64,000 bases of DNA, taken from the NCBI GenBank assembly GCA_011800155.1, contig CM022369.1:3038001-3102000 (forward strand), written 5' to 3'. Origin of the DNA: Flammulina velutipes. Taxonomy: Eukaryota; Basidiomycota; Agaricomycetes; Agaricales; Physalacriaceae. A program made the position numbers and the translations under genes. This document shows, piece by piece, positions 1 to 11,109 of this stretch. Every line of letters starts with the position of its first letter. Positions within the stretch are counted from its first letter, which is position 1. The notes under the pieces were generated by a model. The model had not been told where the DNA came from. It did no database searches and saw only the letters and a list, made by a program, of their open reading frames with translations.

Positions 1-931
1 CTGGGTTTCGAACGCCGGACTATATCAGATGAATAGTGAGTGTCATCAAGAAATAGCGAGGGAATTAAGGAGCTTACCACCAGCACGACTATGAAGACGA
101 TAGCGTATAGAATTGCGGGAATGGTAAGAATCTGAAATGTAGGTTCAAAGAGATCTACATGATGTTGATTAGTCGCAACTTACCCACAGCATTGCTCGGG
201 ATTTCTCGACCTTGATAGAACGTGTGGCTTGGTAGAGCACGTTGAAGAGCTGGAAAGTAAGGTTAACAACATCTTCGTCATCGGAGAATGTATGAGATAC
301 CTCTATGATGAACGTCAACGTATACGACGCTGTTCTAGTTAATCGTCTTCATAACTTTAGGGAGAGATTGATCACGAATGCACTCACAGTATAGGACAGC
401 AGTAGATGAGGCATGTTTGGAGGAGACATAGTTCAAATGGAGGCGCCGGGCCCTTTTGAAACCCAACGAGAAGGAGAAATGACAGGCAGTAGACTTGACC
501 GGATAGTAGCATGGCGAACCATGAGGACAGCCTGGGTATTATCCGCGAGGAGACGAGGGGTGGGACGATTGTAAGCACGAGCAGGATCCATCCGACTACC
601 AAGGTGGCATCGAACGCTGCTATGAATTGAACGTCGGTTTGTTCCCTCGTCGATGGGACAGAGGCTTCACGCAAATCAGCTATACACGTAATGTGGTCAA
701 ACAATGAAAGGCAATCAGTGTTAGAAGATACGCACCTCTCAGACTCAAGAGGGCAATGTCTAGCATGGCCATCGAGCACCAACCGGGGGTGATATAGAAC
801 GAAAGGACGGGGAAGGAAAATCCGAAGTGAGCTCTCATGTTATATAGACCAGGATATTGGTAACTGTGTGGCCAGTCCGGGAAACGCTTGGGGTTGAGCA
901 GACGAGATAATTCAGGAATAAATGAATACAT
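1..931 (-). CDS. Family A GPCR-like membrane protein, 3' part cut by window edge
   Basis: Spliced gene running off the left edge. The start chosen is the ATG at 931; exon 1 runs to 736, followed by a 56-bp intron (680-735, GTGCG...TAG). Exon 2 reads into hydrophobic segments, including one near FDATLVVGWILLVLTI. It also carries KGPAPPFELCLLQTCLIY, which resembles the GPEPPF-LC--Q-LIY signature I know from fungal proteins annotated as family A GPCR-like. More exons follow at about 330-135 (residues RSIKVEKSRAMLW) and 130-60 (the hydrophobic ILTIPAILYAIVFIVVLV). Donor and acceptor choices left of position 384 are uncertain. The likely role, by family, is a seven-helix sensor-like protein in a cell membrane; no ligand can be inferred. 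The C-terminal part lies outside the window. Confidence 0.65.
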
Positions 932-1596
932 TTGTGGCAGATCAAAGATCGGTTTCGGTTCGCATCAGGATATCATCTAGCGCTCAGGCGTCGGATGCTG
1001 AGCGAGATGTGCATGGTAGCGACGGGCGTCATGTGTTGTAGATCTAGCTGGCCGCTTGAAGAAAGGGTTTCGCCCGGCTCACTGTAGAGGCGCAGACGCT
1101 TGTGGGAGTCTGTCATTTCCGTTTTGGGCGGTTGATCAAGTGGAATCCCGTACCGTGGCAACTTGAGATAATAATGGAGTCTTCGCTGTCGCTGTGGGGA
1201 GTAAGAGGAACTCTGGCTTCATCCGCTTAGTTGATTGACCAGACGGTCACTATGTGAGAACGAAACAATGTCATTTCGCCAGATTCAGAGGTGCGCCGAG
1301 AGGCTCGTCATTGATAATGACTGGTGCGAGTCAGAAGTGTATTTCCAGAGTTACAAGAGTGCCAGAGTGAGGTCTGATTCTTCAAGAAGAACTCAAATTG
1401 AGACGGCGATAGAGAGGTCACGAGAGCAGTAGTGTTACTAGTACCAAGTAGCCCGTCGCGTCGACCGCGTTAGGAAATAACAAGACAGGGACTATTGTCA
1501 ATGCGAGAGAACAATGGGAAGAAGGAAGGAATTTGCAAAACAAAATAGACATAAACGAAGCACAGCCACTGACCAGCTTCCTCTTCACGCTCATCA
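932..1596. other. Intergenic, no supported gene
   Basis: Divergent spacer between the GPCR-like gene (minus) and DOT1 (plus). Short open frames at 973-1161 (minus) and 1235-1432 (plus) are low in hydrophobic core, match no family I recognise and lack a supporting splice pattern. I see no clear TATA box. Confidence 0.5.
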
Positions 1597-3408
1597 TTGA
1601 GCACCGCGAACAGCACAATGTCGACGTCCACAGCGACGATGACCACCATGTCTCCCCTCTGGCTGAACGGCATTATTTCTCCAAGTAATCCGCCTGTTTC
1701 CAAGTCGGCGCCTCCTGCCCAACAAACCCCGCTTCATCTACCACCAGCATCCGCGTCAGCCGCGTTACCCACCCGCTCTATCCCTCCCGAAGGCTCAACA
1801 TCCCGCAAGCGCAAATCTCCCGATGCACCCTCCGAAAACAAACCCGGAAAACGCGTTCGTCCAGCGAAACCAAAGGCCCAGTCGAAAAAACGCGCCGAAC
1901 GAATCGACCCCTTCGCTGAAGAGCATGTAGCGCCTCCAGAGCCTGTCTTTCGCTCGCAGGCAATCAGCAGAGCAGCTTCTACCTCCTCCGCGCCCCCTCC
2001 CGCTCGTCGGACGCGTAAGCTCGCGGTGGACGGTGATTTTCAACAGACAGAGGCGCACTTGTCTTCCTACGACGCTATAAAATCTCTGATGAGGACCTAC
2101 AAATCTTGTGCGTGCTTCGCGCGACTTTCCATTTTCTTTGTCTGACAACTCATAGACTTTCACAATCCTCACGACCCGAATGATTGGTCCTGGAAACCCC
2201 ATCCTGAACATCCTCCCATGGGAGAACTCGAATACCCAAACAGCTACGCGTCCGAAGAGTTTTTGCTCCTAGAACCCAAGGACAAGGACCACTACAATCC
2301 CATCCTAGACCTCGCAAACTCAATACACACTATCATCCGAGAATACATGACTCCGCGACAGCAGGAGCTCTTTGGAACTCTGCCACGGATCGATTTTCAG
2401 TTCGACAACGATACAGACGATGAAGCCGACGTTCCTCCACGGACAATCACACCTCCCCTCCGGGAATCCTCACGCGACACCTCATCTCCGTCACCTCTCC
2501 ATCTCTTCCGTAAAGCTATTACAAACAAAGACGGCCCCATGTTTCGAACCGCGCTCGACGAAATCAACCGGCGCATGCGCATTCTCAAGTATCCCTCTCT
2601 CTCCCAAGACATTTTTGGCCCGCCACCCATCAACGCTATAAAGAATGCAATCTCCAACTGGGACGACATACCCAAAGGGGTCCTGATGCAGGTTGTCGAA
2701 GAAAACTATCAGCGCAGTGTCGGCCCACACGTCCCTCTTCTCCGTCAATATGCGGCTTTCACCAGTACCGTCTACGGCGAACTCATGCCTAGCTTCTTCT
2801 ACGACATCATCGCCAGCGCTAACCTGGACGAAAATTCTCTCTTCATGGATCTAGGCAGCGGAGTGGGAAATCTCGTAATTCAGGCGAGTCTGCAAACGGG
2901 ATGCCGTAGCTATGGGATCGAGTTACTCGAGGGGCCAGCAAAGGTGGCGCAGGACATGGTGCCTCAGTTTACCGCGCGCTGCCACATGTGGGGGCTCAAT
3001 GTCGGTGAGGTGGAAGTGGAGAAGGGCGACATGCTCGCCAGTCCTCGGGTCGACGAGCTATTGAAGCAGGCGGACCTTGTCCTTGTTGACAACAAGGTGT
3101 TCGATGAGACGCTGAACGAGGCGCTAAGGCCCAAGTTCCTGGATCTGAAGGAGGGGGCCATCGTCGTGAGTCTCCGGCCTTTTGTGTCGGCGGTGAATGC
3201 TCGGATGACGGAGCGGAATATGGATGATATGATGACTGCCATCTTCACTGTTGAAGAGAAGGAGTATCGGAGTGGGGATGTAAGTTGGGGTAATGGGGGA
3301 GGGCATTATTATGTGCATAGGGTGGATAGGGAGGGTTATAGAGAGACCAAGTCGCGGTTTGAGATGTCACGCATTGGGGCTGGGAGACGGTCCAGGACTT
3401 CGAGGTGA
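1597..3408 (+). CDS. DOT1: Histone H3 lysine-79 methyltransferase DOT1
   Basis: Two exons, 1597-2107 and 2156-3408, with a 48-bp intron (GTGCGT...CATAG); the join restores the phase and gives about 587 residues. The next in-frame ATG is at 1618. Residues 1-150 are Ser/Pro/Lys-rich and disordered with basic clusters (SRKRKS, KRVRPAKPKAQSKKR), as in fungal DOT1 N-termini that bind nucleosomes. The C-terminal half is the DOT1 fold: a D1-like segment ending SVGPHVPLLRQYAAFTSTVYGEL, the S-adenosylmethionine loop FMDLGSGVGNLVIQASL, the acidic YGIEL, and the post-motif region NEALRPKFLDLKEGAIVVSL. DOT1 methylates H3K79 in the nucleosome core and acts in silencing and DNA-damage control. The usual V-N-N-F-x-F motif is V-D-N-K-V-F here (about 3081-3105). 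Family assignment is firm. Confidence 0.93.
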
Positions 3409-4183
3409 TTCTCTATACATAACATTATTTACTAGTCGTGCCCCGCATACGCTGTGTAAGATTTATTCGTGACCCTTATACTCACCGTTTTGTTGTATAC
3501 CTACCATAGGACTCTTTTAAATGGATTTTTTTTTCTGACGAGAATGAGAGATCCGTCGACGTGGCGTATACGACATGTGGCGCTCACATATGTACATTGA
3601 TCCGACATCAGAGTTGATCCGGTGGCGCAATATGGCGACGCGTCGATTGGGCGGCTTTACACTTGCTGACTCCTGGTTACGCGTCGTTGACTCAGGAAAG
3701 TAGCGCGCGCTGACTCGGGTGACTTTGGAGTATATAATCATAGCTTTTACGCGTTCTTTTGGGCCCAACCGCCCATCCGACTCCTTCATCACTGCCTTGT
3801 CCTTCGCTTGCAATCCTATACTTACACGAAGGCCTCGACACCGCTTTATTCCTAACTGGCACTGCTTGTTACCCTTTTGTACCTCGGCGCCTAACTCTTG
3901 ATAGATCTCAAGATTAAAGATAGGTTCGGAATGCTCGGAACGAGTTCAACTCAGGAGTGTGCCATTTGTGTTCGTAAAGATGCGGGGGAGGTCGTGATAT
4001 AATTGTACAGATAAGTAGGAGATACAGATGTTCGGGAGGGGAATACAGAATTGGTGGTATAACAGGGTGGGTGGGTTGGGGGTATCATGTGGCAGGGTAT
4101 ATCGAAAGCACAGCGCGACAAAACAAGGTGGATAGCGGTGAATAGATGGAGTGGAGTGGGCGTGGTAGGAGGGATTTGTCGCG
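3409..4183. other. Convergent spacer with TGACTC boxes and a TATA box
   Basis: Between the DOT1 stop and the DUF6699 stop there is no credible coding region. At 3667, 3688 and 3711 lie three TGACTC elements about 21-23 bp apart; the middle one is a full TGACTCA. A TATATAA on the plus strand follows at about 3731. TGACTCA is the classical fungal Gcn4/Cpc1 bZIP site. The arrangement looks like a promoter, but the only downstream plus frame (3719-3901) is 60 codons and not recognisable. Confidence 0.35.
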
Positions 4184-4849
4184 CTATGAGACGATGAGCT
4201 GCCACACTTCCGGGGTCCGAGACATGGAAGCTCGATGTGTCGCTGCGAGCCCACCAAACGTAACCCGCGAACCCAAAAAGTCCACCCGTCTGGTGCCATC
4301 CTGCAGTTCCCGAGACGACTGTTGCTTGACACGTCGATAGAACGCGTTGGTGACGGAGACCGAGTCCGCGACGCCGGACGCGCAGAGCATGTCGTGCTCC
4401 TGCTTGCCGACCTTTGCACGGAGGCTTTCGTAGATTTGTTTGAGCACGTCGGCGACGGTGACATACTGGTGTGTGGAAGGCCGGACGACGATCTGCCATT
4501 GGGGGATGCCCGGGAACTCGATGATGAGGATGGGCATTGGGGGTGTCGTTGCGGGCTCGATGGATCGTTGGTGGATGTATTGAGAGTCATGGAAGACGAT
4601 CTCGGAGGGCCGGGTAACGTTGAAGGTGAAGCTTCTGCGTTGGGTGGGCGCGAGAACGTCATTGATCTTGGATGGCACGGCTGGAAGGGGGATGTATGTC
4701 GCGCCGTATGAACCGGCGATCGACGACGACGAGCCGTACATTGGCACCTGGGGAAGTGGGATGTACGACGGCATCGGTGTTGGGGGGCACACATACGACG
4801 CCGAGGGCGACGACGCGTAGTACTGAGGCTGGATATGGAAGCCTGGCAT
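4184..4849 (-). CDS. DUF6699 domain protein
   Basis: Single-exon gene of 221 codons with its ATG at 4849. The first 60 residues are Pro/Tyr/Ser-rich and low complexity (PMPSYIPLPQVPMYGSSSS). The rest fits the fungal DUF6699 pattern: a beta-rich start with FTFNVTRPSEIVFHDSQYI, then PATTPPMPILIIEF, WQIVVRPS, YVTVADVLKQIYESLRAKV, and a C-terminal tail with VDFLGSRVTFGGL. DUF6699 proteins are common and multi-copy in Agaricomycetes and have no assigned biochemical role. A TATATA element lies about 60 bp upstream. The gene is convergent with DOT1. Confidence 0.85.
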   Translation of the reverse strand: MPGFHIQPQYYASSPSASYVCPPTPMPSYIPLPQVPMYGSSSSIAGSYGATYIPLPAVPSKINDVLAPTQRRSFTFNVTRPSEIVFHDSQYIHQRSIEPATTPPMPILIIEFPGIPQWQIVVRPSTHQYVTVADVLKQIYESLRAKVGKQEHDMLCASGVADSVSVTNAFYRRVKQQSSRELQDGTRRVDFLGSRVTFGGLAATHRASMSRTPEVWQLIVS

Positions 4850-4903
4850 TATTGTTATGGCGGTTTAGTGGAAATGGGAAATTGTGAGGGATGCGGAGGC
4901 GTT

Positions 4904-4916
4904 GAGTCATTATATA
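4904..4916 (-). promoter_or_regulatory. TATA box of the DUF6699 gene
   Basis: On the minus strand this reads CCATATATAATGA, about 57 bp upstream of the ATG at 4849. Position and sequence fit a core promoter; nothing else supports it. Confidence 0.45.
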
Positions 4917-5648
4917 TGGATACGAGCAAGGCGATGTAGGAAAATCCGGAACGGTGCATCTTGTCAAGGTGAGTCACAGCCTCTCACAAGAACAAGGCAT
5001 CAAAATACCACCAGGTCCGGAGGTTTCCAGGTAGACTGATTTGGATGAGATCCATCATGCGGAAGCGCAGTGACAGGCTTTCCTGGTGTCTAGCTTGACT
5101 CCGGTTGTCAAACTGTGTCCTCCTATGGACCCTTTCCTATTTCCTCTACTCAAGACACGTCTTATCGCCGAAAGGTGTATTAACCTCAAGCAGCCACGAC
5201 GTCCTCCACGTTGCCGACGCAGCCTCAGCTCAAGTTCCCCCGGATAGACGTGATCGGGCGCTTAACGATACCAGGCGCCTACCTCGTCTGAATGGAGAGA
5301 TATAAATCTCTCATCACGTACCATGCGCAAATCATCTTCGCAGCACTCAGCTTGATTGCACCAACGATCTGCTTCGCCTCCCCGGTCGCAGTTATGTTTC
5401 CCGACCATGAACCAAGACGTAGTACGTGCTTCGCGGACGCTGGCGCGCGCTTATGCTGCAGTGCCCATGGTCTATAACCGTTCTATGACACCCCGCGCAC
5501 TGCCTACCATCGTCTTCTGGAATACAACACACCGCCCGCTCTCTCTCTCGAATGAAATCACAACCCATGTATTTCTGATGCAAATATCAATAAGTCCAGT
5601 AAGTAATCCAATTATCGCCACAGCCATCGCTCTGCCGTTGGGGGGTGG
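4917..5648. other. Intergenic, nothing recognisable
   Basis: Spacer between the DUF6699 promoter and the end of the BAR-SH3 gene. It contains only short frames without family signal and a small palindrome, GAGATATAAATCTC, at about 5297. Confidence 0.45.
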
Positions 5649-7384
5649 TTACGTGTCCTGGACGTAGTTGCCTAACAGCGAAATCAGTCTCAATGGCCGC
5701 AGCTCAACCAGCATCAAAAATAAATAAAAACTAACCTGGAAAGACGCCCTGTTGTCCGTTTACTCGTCCGGTCCACCAATCTTCAGCGCTCGCAGTCCGC
5801 TCCACAATCTCTATCTGATCACCAGTTCGGAACGAAAGATCTCCTTCTGCCTGCGCTTCAAAGTCGTACAATGCAACTACGTATTGCACCTGGACCGCAG
5901 GCTTTGGCTTTGGCTTTAGAGGGGGCGGAGGTGGAGGAGCCCGTTTGGTAGCTGCGGCAGAGGCTGCGGTAGGTCCTGAAGGTGTATACGGGGGAGGAGG
6001 TGCGGGTGCTGCACTCGGTGGCGGTGGAGGAGCCTTTTTCGTAAAGGCAGATGCGTTGGATACCGCACGTGACGGTGGGGGAGATCGCGCAGAGAATGAA
6101 GAGGAGGCAGACGCGGTCGTAGCTGACGACGTAGAGCGGCCCAACGTCGAACCACCACCAGCGGCACGATTTGCTTGCACAAGCTTGGCTGAATGAACGC
6201 GTAAGTAGATGATCGTATCTACAGATAAAACGGGGGCACGAACAGACAGATATGATCCTCTTTGTGATATTGAGGTTCTCAATTTCGTTCCAGGCGTCTG
6301 TCCGAGACTCTTCGTAGCTTGCTGCGATCTGGTCCCCCGGAATGTTGGAGACGTCGTACTTGGCTTCTTCCGCAAATCCATTCATCTTTTCCAATATCAG
6401 ATAGAAGATGTTGAGTCTGAGACAGAGATGAGGGGTGATCATCGTTTGTGTTGAGAATAGGTACTGACTGCATGTAAAAGAAGGAATGGAACAGAGGATC
6501 AATGAACTGTGTTGCGAGCGTCATGAATCTGGGAAGGTCGTTCTTCAAGGCCGTGTTGATGTAATCATATTCATTAGTCGCTAATTCAAAGTCTTGCTCA
6601 AGCTGTGAGGGGTTCAGCGTCAATCTCAGGCCAAAGTCGCGTAACTCACTTTGAACAGGTTCTTCTCGTCGCTCAGTGATTTCTCTTTCTTGTCCCTAAG
6701 CTTCTGGAGAGAGTTGTTGAAGCGGTCGTAGTCCATGAGCTGAGCTGCTATGAGCACACACGTCCCGCATACTAGGCAAGTGGCCCACCTTGTGCTCTCG
6801 TTTGGTCATACTCTTCCTGATGGACTTGAGGACGCCTTGCAGCTCTTTCGCGGGACCGATAATCCGGCTTTCGATTAGCTCCAACTCGGGGCCAACGCTA
6901 GCTCGAAGCTCGTCCATAGCATTCTGGTACTTGTCGACGCTGTTGATGGTATGGGAGGCATCGGGATGTTTGCCAAGCAAGTCGTATTCTCCCGCGATTG
7001 GATGGAAGACGGTCGAGAAGTGGGATGCGAATCCAGCACCGCAGGTGAAGAGACCTGGATGGCGTTAGAGTCCGTCGCGACGTTCGACGGTGGGCTACGC
7101 TACCGTTGACCGCGTCCAGGAATGCTTTCGTATCCTTGATAAGTTTCTCCGACGCTTGCTCCATCGTAGCGAAATGGCGGTTAAAGTCGTCGAATTCGGG
7201 GTCATTGCTCTCTGCATAGTCATATTTGAGCCAGATATAATTGTTGGAGGCGTTAGGACGGACTTTTCGACATTCCAACCTTACTGGTCACCATGAACGG
7301 CGTTCTGTTGTTCTTGTCAACGCCTAGCTGAATACACAGAGATACAGCTACGCACCGTTTAATCGTTTTAGTAAAGCCCTTCAT
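5649..7384 (-). CDS. HOB1: BAR-SH3 adaptor, Hob1/Rvs167 amphiphysin family
   Basis: Multi-exon gene of roughly 440 residues. The ATG at 7384 opens the short exon [10 protein letters not shown], which splices to [14 protein letters not shown] and [20 protein letters not shown]. The BAR domain continues through [38 protein letters not shown] and [20 protein letters not shown] to about residue 270. A Ser/Ala/Pro-rich linker with runs of five to six prolines follows. The C-terminal SH3 starts [19 protein letters not shown], has the WW pair ([10 protein letters not shown]) and finishes GVFP-GNYVQDT in a 23-nt last exon (5649-5671, intron 5672-5735). By family these proteins bend membrane and link it to actin at endocytic sites. 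The downstream gene of a same-strand pair: the ZZ gene ends 139 bp upstream. Confidence 0.92.
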
Positions 7385-7523
7385 GGTGATAACGACGACG
7401 ACGACTACTGCGGCAACGTTGGCAGCGATGAGGAGAAGAGTAGACGGCTACGGAATCGATGCGCACTGCCCGTGCCGAGATAATTGAAATTTCCCACGGC
7501 CATGGTCATTGTTCCTGACTACA

Positions 7524-8735
7524 CTAGTAATATGTACGGACGTATCTATAGTCAGATACTAGATCAACTGCAGCCTGTTGCCCTTGGCGTTGCAGTTCAG
7601 CCTGCACCATCGCCGCCGCCAACATTTCTTGATCCTTCCTCTGCTGGAACGCCGTCAACCTCGCTACTCTGTCAACCGTCCTCTCGTCCGGATACTCAGG
7701 CAATACACTCCTCGGAAGGTCTGAATATCCCCTCAGCGCAGGGAGTTGGTATTTCTTCAGTACGCGAGACAGATTCCCCCACCCCGTAGATGGGTCCGCT
7801 AACAATTCGACCGCCGTTATGTCCATGAACCCTTTGAGCGTGAGCAGAGGCATCTTGCTCCCTGCGACGCTTCCTGTCAGAGGTGTCGGGGTGACACCAA
7901 ACAAGGAGAACATCTGCGACGATATAGAGGGATTTGGGGGCCCTGGAGCACGGGGTCTATCCTTGAGGATATGCTCAATCGAGAAAAGGTCGTACGCATT
8001 CTTCAGAGACTTGTCTGCGACAGACTCTTTCGATTGTCCATATACCATATCTGGTTTCAGATTATTTCTCCCTGGGTATCGAATCGTAAACAGTCCACTG
8101 AGTAACCACAGGAAACACAACTCACAAACGTTCTCCTGGCCCTGGTATCCCTGATCGTCCAAAAAGCGGGAGTAGGCTTCTGGGGCGAGGTATCCAGAGC
8201 GGGACGTGTCTAGATAGGAGAAGATGGCTTCGAAGACCATTTCACCAAGTGGGGTGACGTCGCGACCACCGCTATCGTCCATGTAATCGAACAAAAATCC
8301 CCACTGCCCAGGTGGTGGAGGAGGCGCTGCACGAGGACGCGGAGGGGAACTATCGTATGAAGGAGAAGGACCGCTGGTAGATAGTGGGCGACGTGAAGCA
8401 TTGCTACCACTGGATGTCCTCGGAGGGAGTGGAGGGGGTACGGAGTTACGATTGGGGAGTGGAGGAGGAGATCTCGAGGATACAGCTGGACTTGGTGCGG
8501 CTGGCGTGGCGTACGTCAACGAAAGACCGTCAGATACACAAGGGATGGTTTGACGACCACCACTGATCGAGTAGATCTGGGTTGGATGAGCCGGATTATG
8601 GTCCCCGTTAGCTTTACCCCCGAGAGCACAATCCGCGCAGAGGTCGTAATTAGAGCAAGTCAGGCAATGGACTCTTGGTTTGTCCTCCGGAATGACTTGG
8701 GTGCATACGTCGCATTGGCAGATAACCGGAATCAT
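7524..8735 (-). CDS. ZZ-type zinc finger protein with EF-hand-like segment
   Basis: The ATG at 8735 opens a ZZ finger (residues about 5-50) with CQCDVCTQV, CLTCSNYDLCADC and H-NPAH as metal ligands. A Ser/Pro-rich linker containing proline runs follows (residues 75-140). A globular part begins GQWGFLFDYMDDSGGRDVTP; its LDTSRSGYLAPEAYSRFL resembles an EF-hand-like helix-loop-helix. The C-terminal region includes LKGFMDITAVELLADPSTGWG and ends in a Gln-rich helix. A 54-bp intron (8072-8125) is most likely removed, joining QGQENV to WRNNLKPDM. Because 54 is a multiple of three and the intron has no stop codon, unspliced message stays open. ZZ fingers bind peptides or SUMO/ubiquitin-like partners; the specific job here is unknown. 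Confidence 0.8.
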   Translation of the reverse strand: MIPVICQCDVCTQVIPEDKPRVHCLTCSNYDLCADCALGGKANGDHNPAHPTQIYSISGGRQTIPCVSDGLSLTYATPAAPSPAVSSRSPPPLPNRNSVPPPLPPRTSSGSNASRRPLSTSGPSPSYDSSPPRPRAAPPPPPGQWGFLFDYMDDSGGRDVTPLGEMVFEAIFSYLDTSRSGYLAPEAYSRFLDDQGYQGQENVCELCFLWLLSGLFTIRYPGRNNLKPDMVYGQSKESVADKSLKNAYDLFSIEHILKDRPRAPGPPNPSISSQMFSLFGVTPTPLTGSVAGSKMPLLTLKGFMDITAVELLADPSTGWGNLSRVLKKYQLPALRGYSDLPRSVLPEYPDERTVDRVARLTAFQQRKDQEMLAAAMVQAELQRQGQQAAVDLVSDYRYVRTYY

Positions 8736-9053
8736 GGTGGTTGGCCAAAGGAGAAGATCCGGAGTGCGGGTAAGGCTGGTTGGATATTTATACTCTCATT
8801 TCGCGCTCGAACGTGAGAGGTACAATCACTGTCAACTGTCTGGTAGACCTGAGAGTTGTCGATGACAATCAGTACGGAAGAGGTAGCAGTTCAAGCTAGC
8901 CGGATTTGAGGTTTGAAGGTCCCCGTCTCAATAGTTGTTATACAAGAAAGAAAGAAATCGAATGCGAATGGTGGTTGAACGGAAAGTCGTTCAACAAACG
9001 ATCAATTGATCAAGGTGTGATCGGTGGCTGTGCTAGTTTTCTCTTCCTCCGCC
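8736..9053. other. Divergent promoter region, ZZ gene and DBP3
   Basis: Shared 5' spacer of 318 bp between two divergent starts. No extra gene and no obvious TATA element; regulatory content cannot be resolved by eye. Confidence 0.4.
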
Positions 9054-11062
9054 ATGTCAGATCTTGTCAAAAAGTCCAAAAAGTCCAAATCCAAGTCCCA
9101 AGAAAGCACTGAAGCGATACCTACGGAAGTGTCGACACCAATCTCGATAGAAGGTCAGTAAAGCTGTTCTGATAAGGGCTTACGCTGAGTTTGTCTTCAA
9201 GATGGTCCAACAGTAGAAACAGAGAAGGAAAAGAGAAAGAGGGAGAAGAAGGAGAAGAAGCGCAAACGCGCTGAGGAAGAAGTAGTGGACGCTACAGAAA
9301 AGGGCGATGGTACGTCTGCTAGCAATTTACATTATCATATTCATCTACTCAAGGAATTTACAGCCAAGATAGAGAAGAAGAAGAAGAAGGCTAAACATTC
9401 TCCGGATGAGGCCGAATCTACTTCAGGTGCGAATCATTCAATAATCATCTTTATCTCCTGCTCAAATGTGGCGTAATACAGAACGACCCGCCGATCATAC
9501 GACTGAAAAGAAGAAGAAACGCAAAAGGGACGATGCAGCGAAGGAAAGCAATATACCCTCCTCATCTGAACGCAAGTGTTTTCTGATCATACCGAAGTAA
9601 TGCTAATTATTTTTGTCTACAGCAAAAAAGCAAAAAACTTCGACAGGCTCTGAACCGACCGAAGCCGAAGTAACAGCTTTCCTTACCAAAAACCTTATAA
9701 CCTGCGACCCACCAATAACACCCTACCTCAACTTCACCTCCCTCCCCATCCCTTCGTCTCTTTCTACGCCTCTCTCCCGATTCCCCGCGCCAACCCCAAT
9801 CCAAGCTTGCGCCTGGCCACCCGCTCTAGCAGGAAAAGACGTAGTCGGCATCGCCGAAACCGGTTCCGGAAAAACACTCGCCTTCGGCATCCCCGCTCTC
9901 GCCAAACTACTCGCCAACCCGCCCAAACAAGACGGCATCACCACCCTCGTCCTCGCCCCGACGCGTGAACTCGCGATGCAGACACACGAGCAGCTCGTGG
10001 AAGTCGGTAAACCCTTCGGGATTGGAAGCGTCGCTGTGTACGGTGGTGCACCCAAGGATCCCCAGATTCGCATGCTGAAGAATATGGACAAGAAGCGGGA
10101 TGGGGTTACCACCCGTATTGTTGTCGGTACTCCTGGTCGTATACTGGACCTCATTAGCGAGGGCGCGTGTGAGCTCGGTGGAGTCGATTATTTGGTGCTC
10201 GACGAGGCAGATAGGATGTTGGATCAAGGTTTCGAGAATGCGATCAGACAGATCGTGAGCTACACGAAGCCAAAGGAACAGAGACAGACTATGATGTTCA
10301 GTGCAACATGGCCAGAGTCCATCCGGAGGCTCGCTGCTACCTTCCAGAATGACCCCGCCAAAGTGACCGTGGGCACTGAGGATCTGACTGCGAATAGCAG
10401 AGTAGATCAATACGTCGAAGTTTTCGATGATGACAGGACGAAAGAGTGAGCATCTTCTTCTCTTCTTACAGTGCATGCACTAATTATTTGATAGCACTCG
10501 CCTGCTGAAGCATCTACGCACGATCCTACCAGGGAAGGGCAAACCCTCAGACGTGCGCGTACTCGTCTTCGCGTTGTACAAACCGGAGGCGTCTCGAGTC
10601 GCTACCTCTCTCCAGCGCGAAGGGTACCGTGTCTGTGCGTTACACGGAGATCTCAAACAGGCCGCACGTACAGCTGCACTCGAAGAGTTCAAAACCGGAA
10701 AGTGCAACGTCATGGTCGCTACGGACGTCGCAGCTCGCGGGCTCGACATCCCCGGCGTTGAAGTCGTCCTCAACTACACGTTCCCCTTGAAAGTCGAGGA
10801 CTACGTTCATCGTATCGGTCGGACTGGCCGAGGAGGACGCTCGGGCAAAGCGATCACGTTCTTCACTGGATGTGGACCGTACGAAAAGGGTTTGGCGGGA
10901 GAGTACGCCAAGCTCCTAATAGATGGAGGATATGATTTAGAGGCTGCAAAGCTCTCCGCCAAGTTCCCCATGACGATCAAGAAGAAGGAGCATAGTGCAT
11001 ATGGAGCGTTCTTTAGAGACGATATCGCAATGCCTGCTACAAGTAAGAAGATCGTATTCTAG
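9054..11062 (+). CDS. DBP3: DEAD-box RNA helicase Dbp3
   Basis: Six exons: 9054-9153, 9202-9309, 9364-9426, 9482-9571, 9623-10445 and 10495-11062, giving 583 residues. Phases agree throughout only if intron 4 (9572-9622) starts with GC (donor GCAAGT). The N-terminal 120 residues are Lys/Glu-rich (nucleolar-type tail, KKEKKRKRAEEE). The helicase core has the Q motif, AETGSGKT (I), PTRELAMQ (Ia), TPGRILDL (Ib), LDEADRML (II), SAT (III), ATDVAARGLD (V) and HRIGRTGR (VI). The tail, with IKKKEHSAYGAFFRDD, is the Dbp3 signature. Dbp3 acts in early pre-rRNA processing in the nucleolus. The gene ends only 47 bp from the convergent DUF4336 stop. An in-frame ATG at 9613 could give an N-truncated form. 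Confidence 0.92.
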
Positions 11063-11109
11063 AGACTTAGAACAGAGACAGAGTTACAGTACATATGTAC
11101 GACGGGACG

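Noticed and set aside
3946..4794. Long minus-strand frame overlapping the DUF6699 gene
   Set aside because: His/Ser/Pro/Thr-rich shadow in another frame of the DUF6699 coding sequence.
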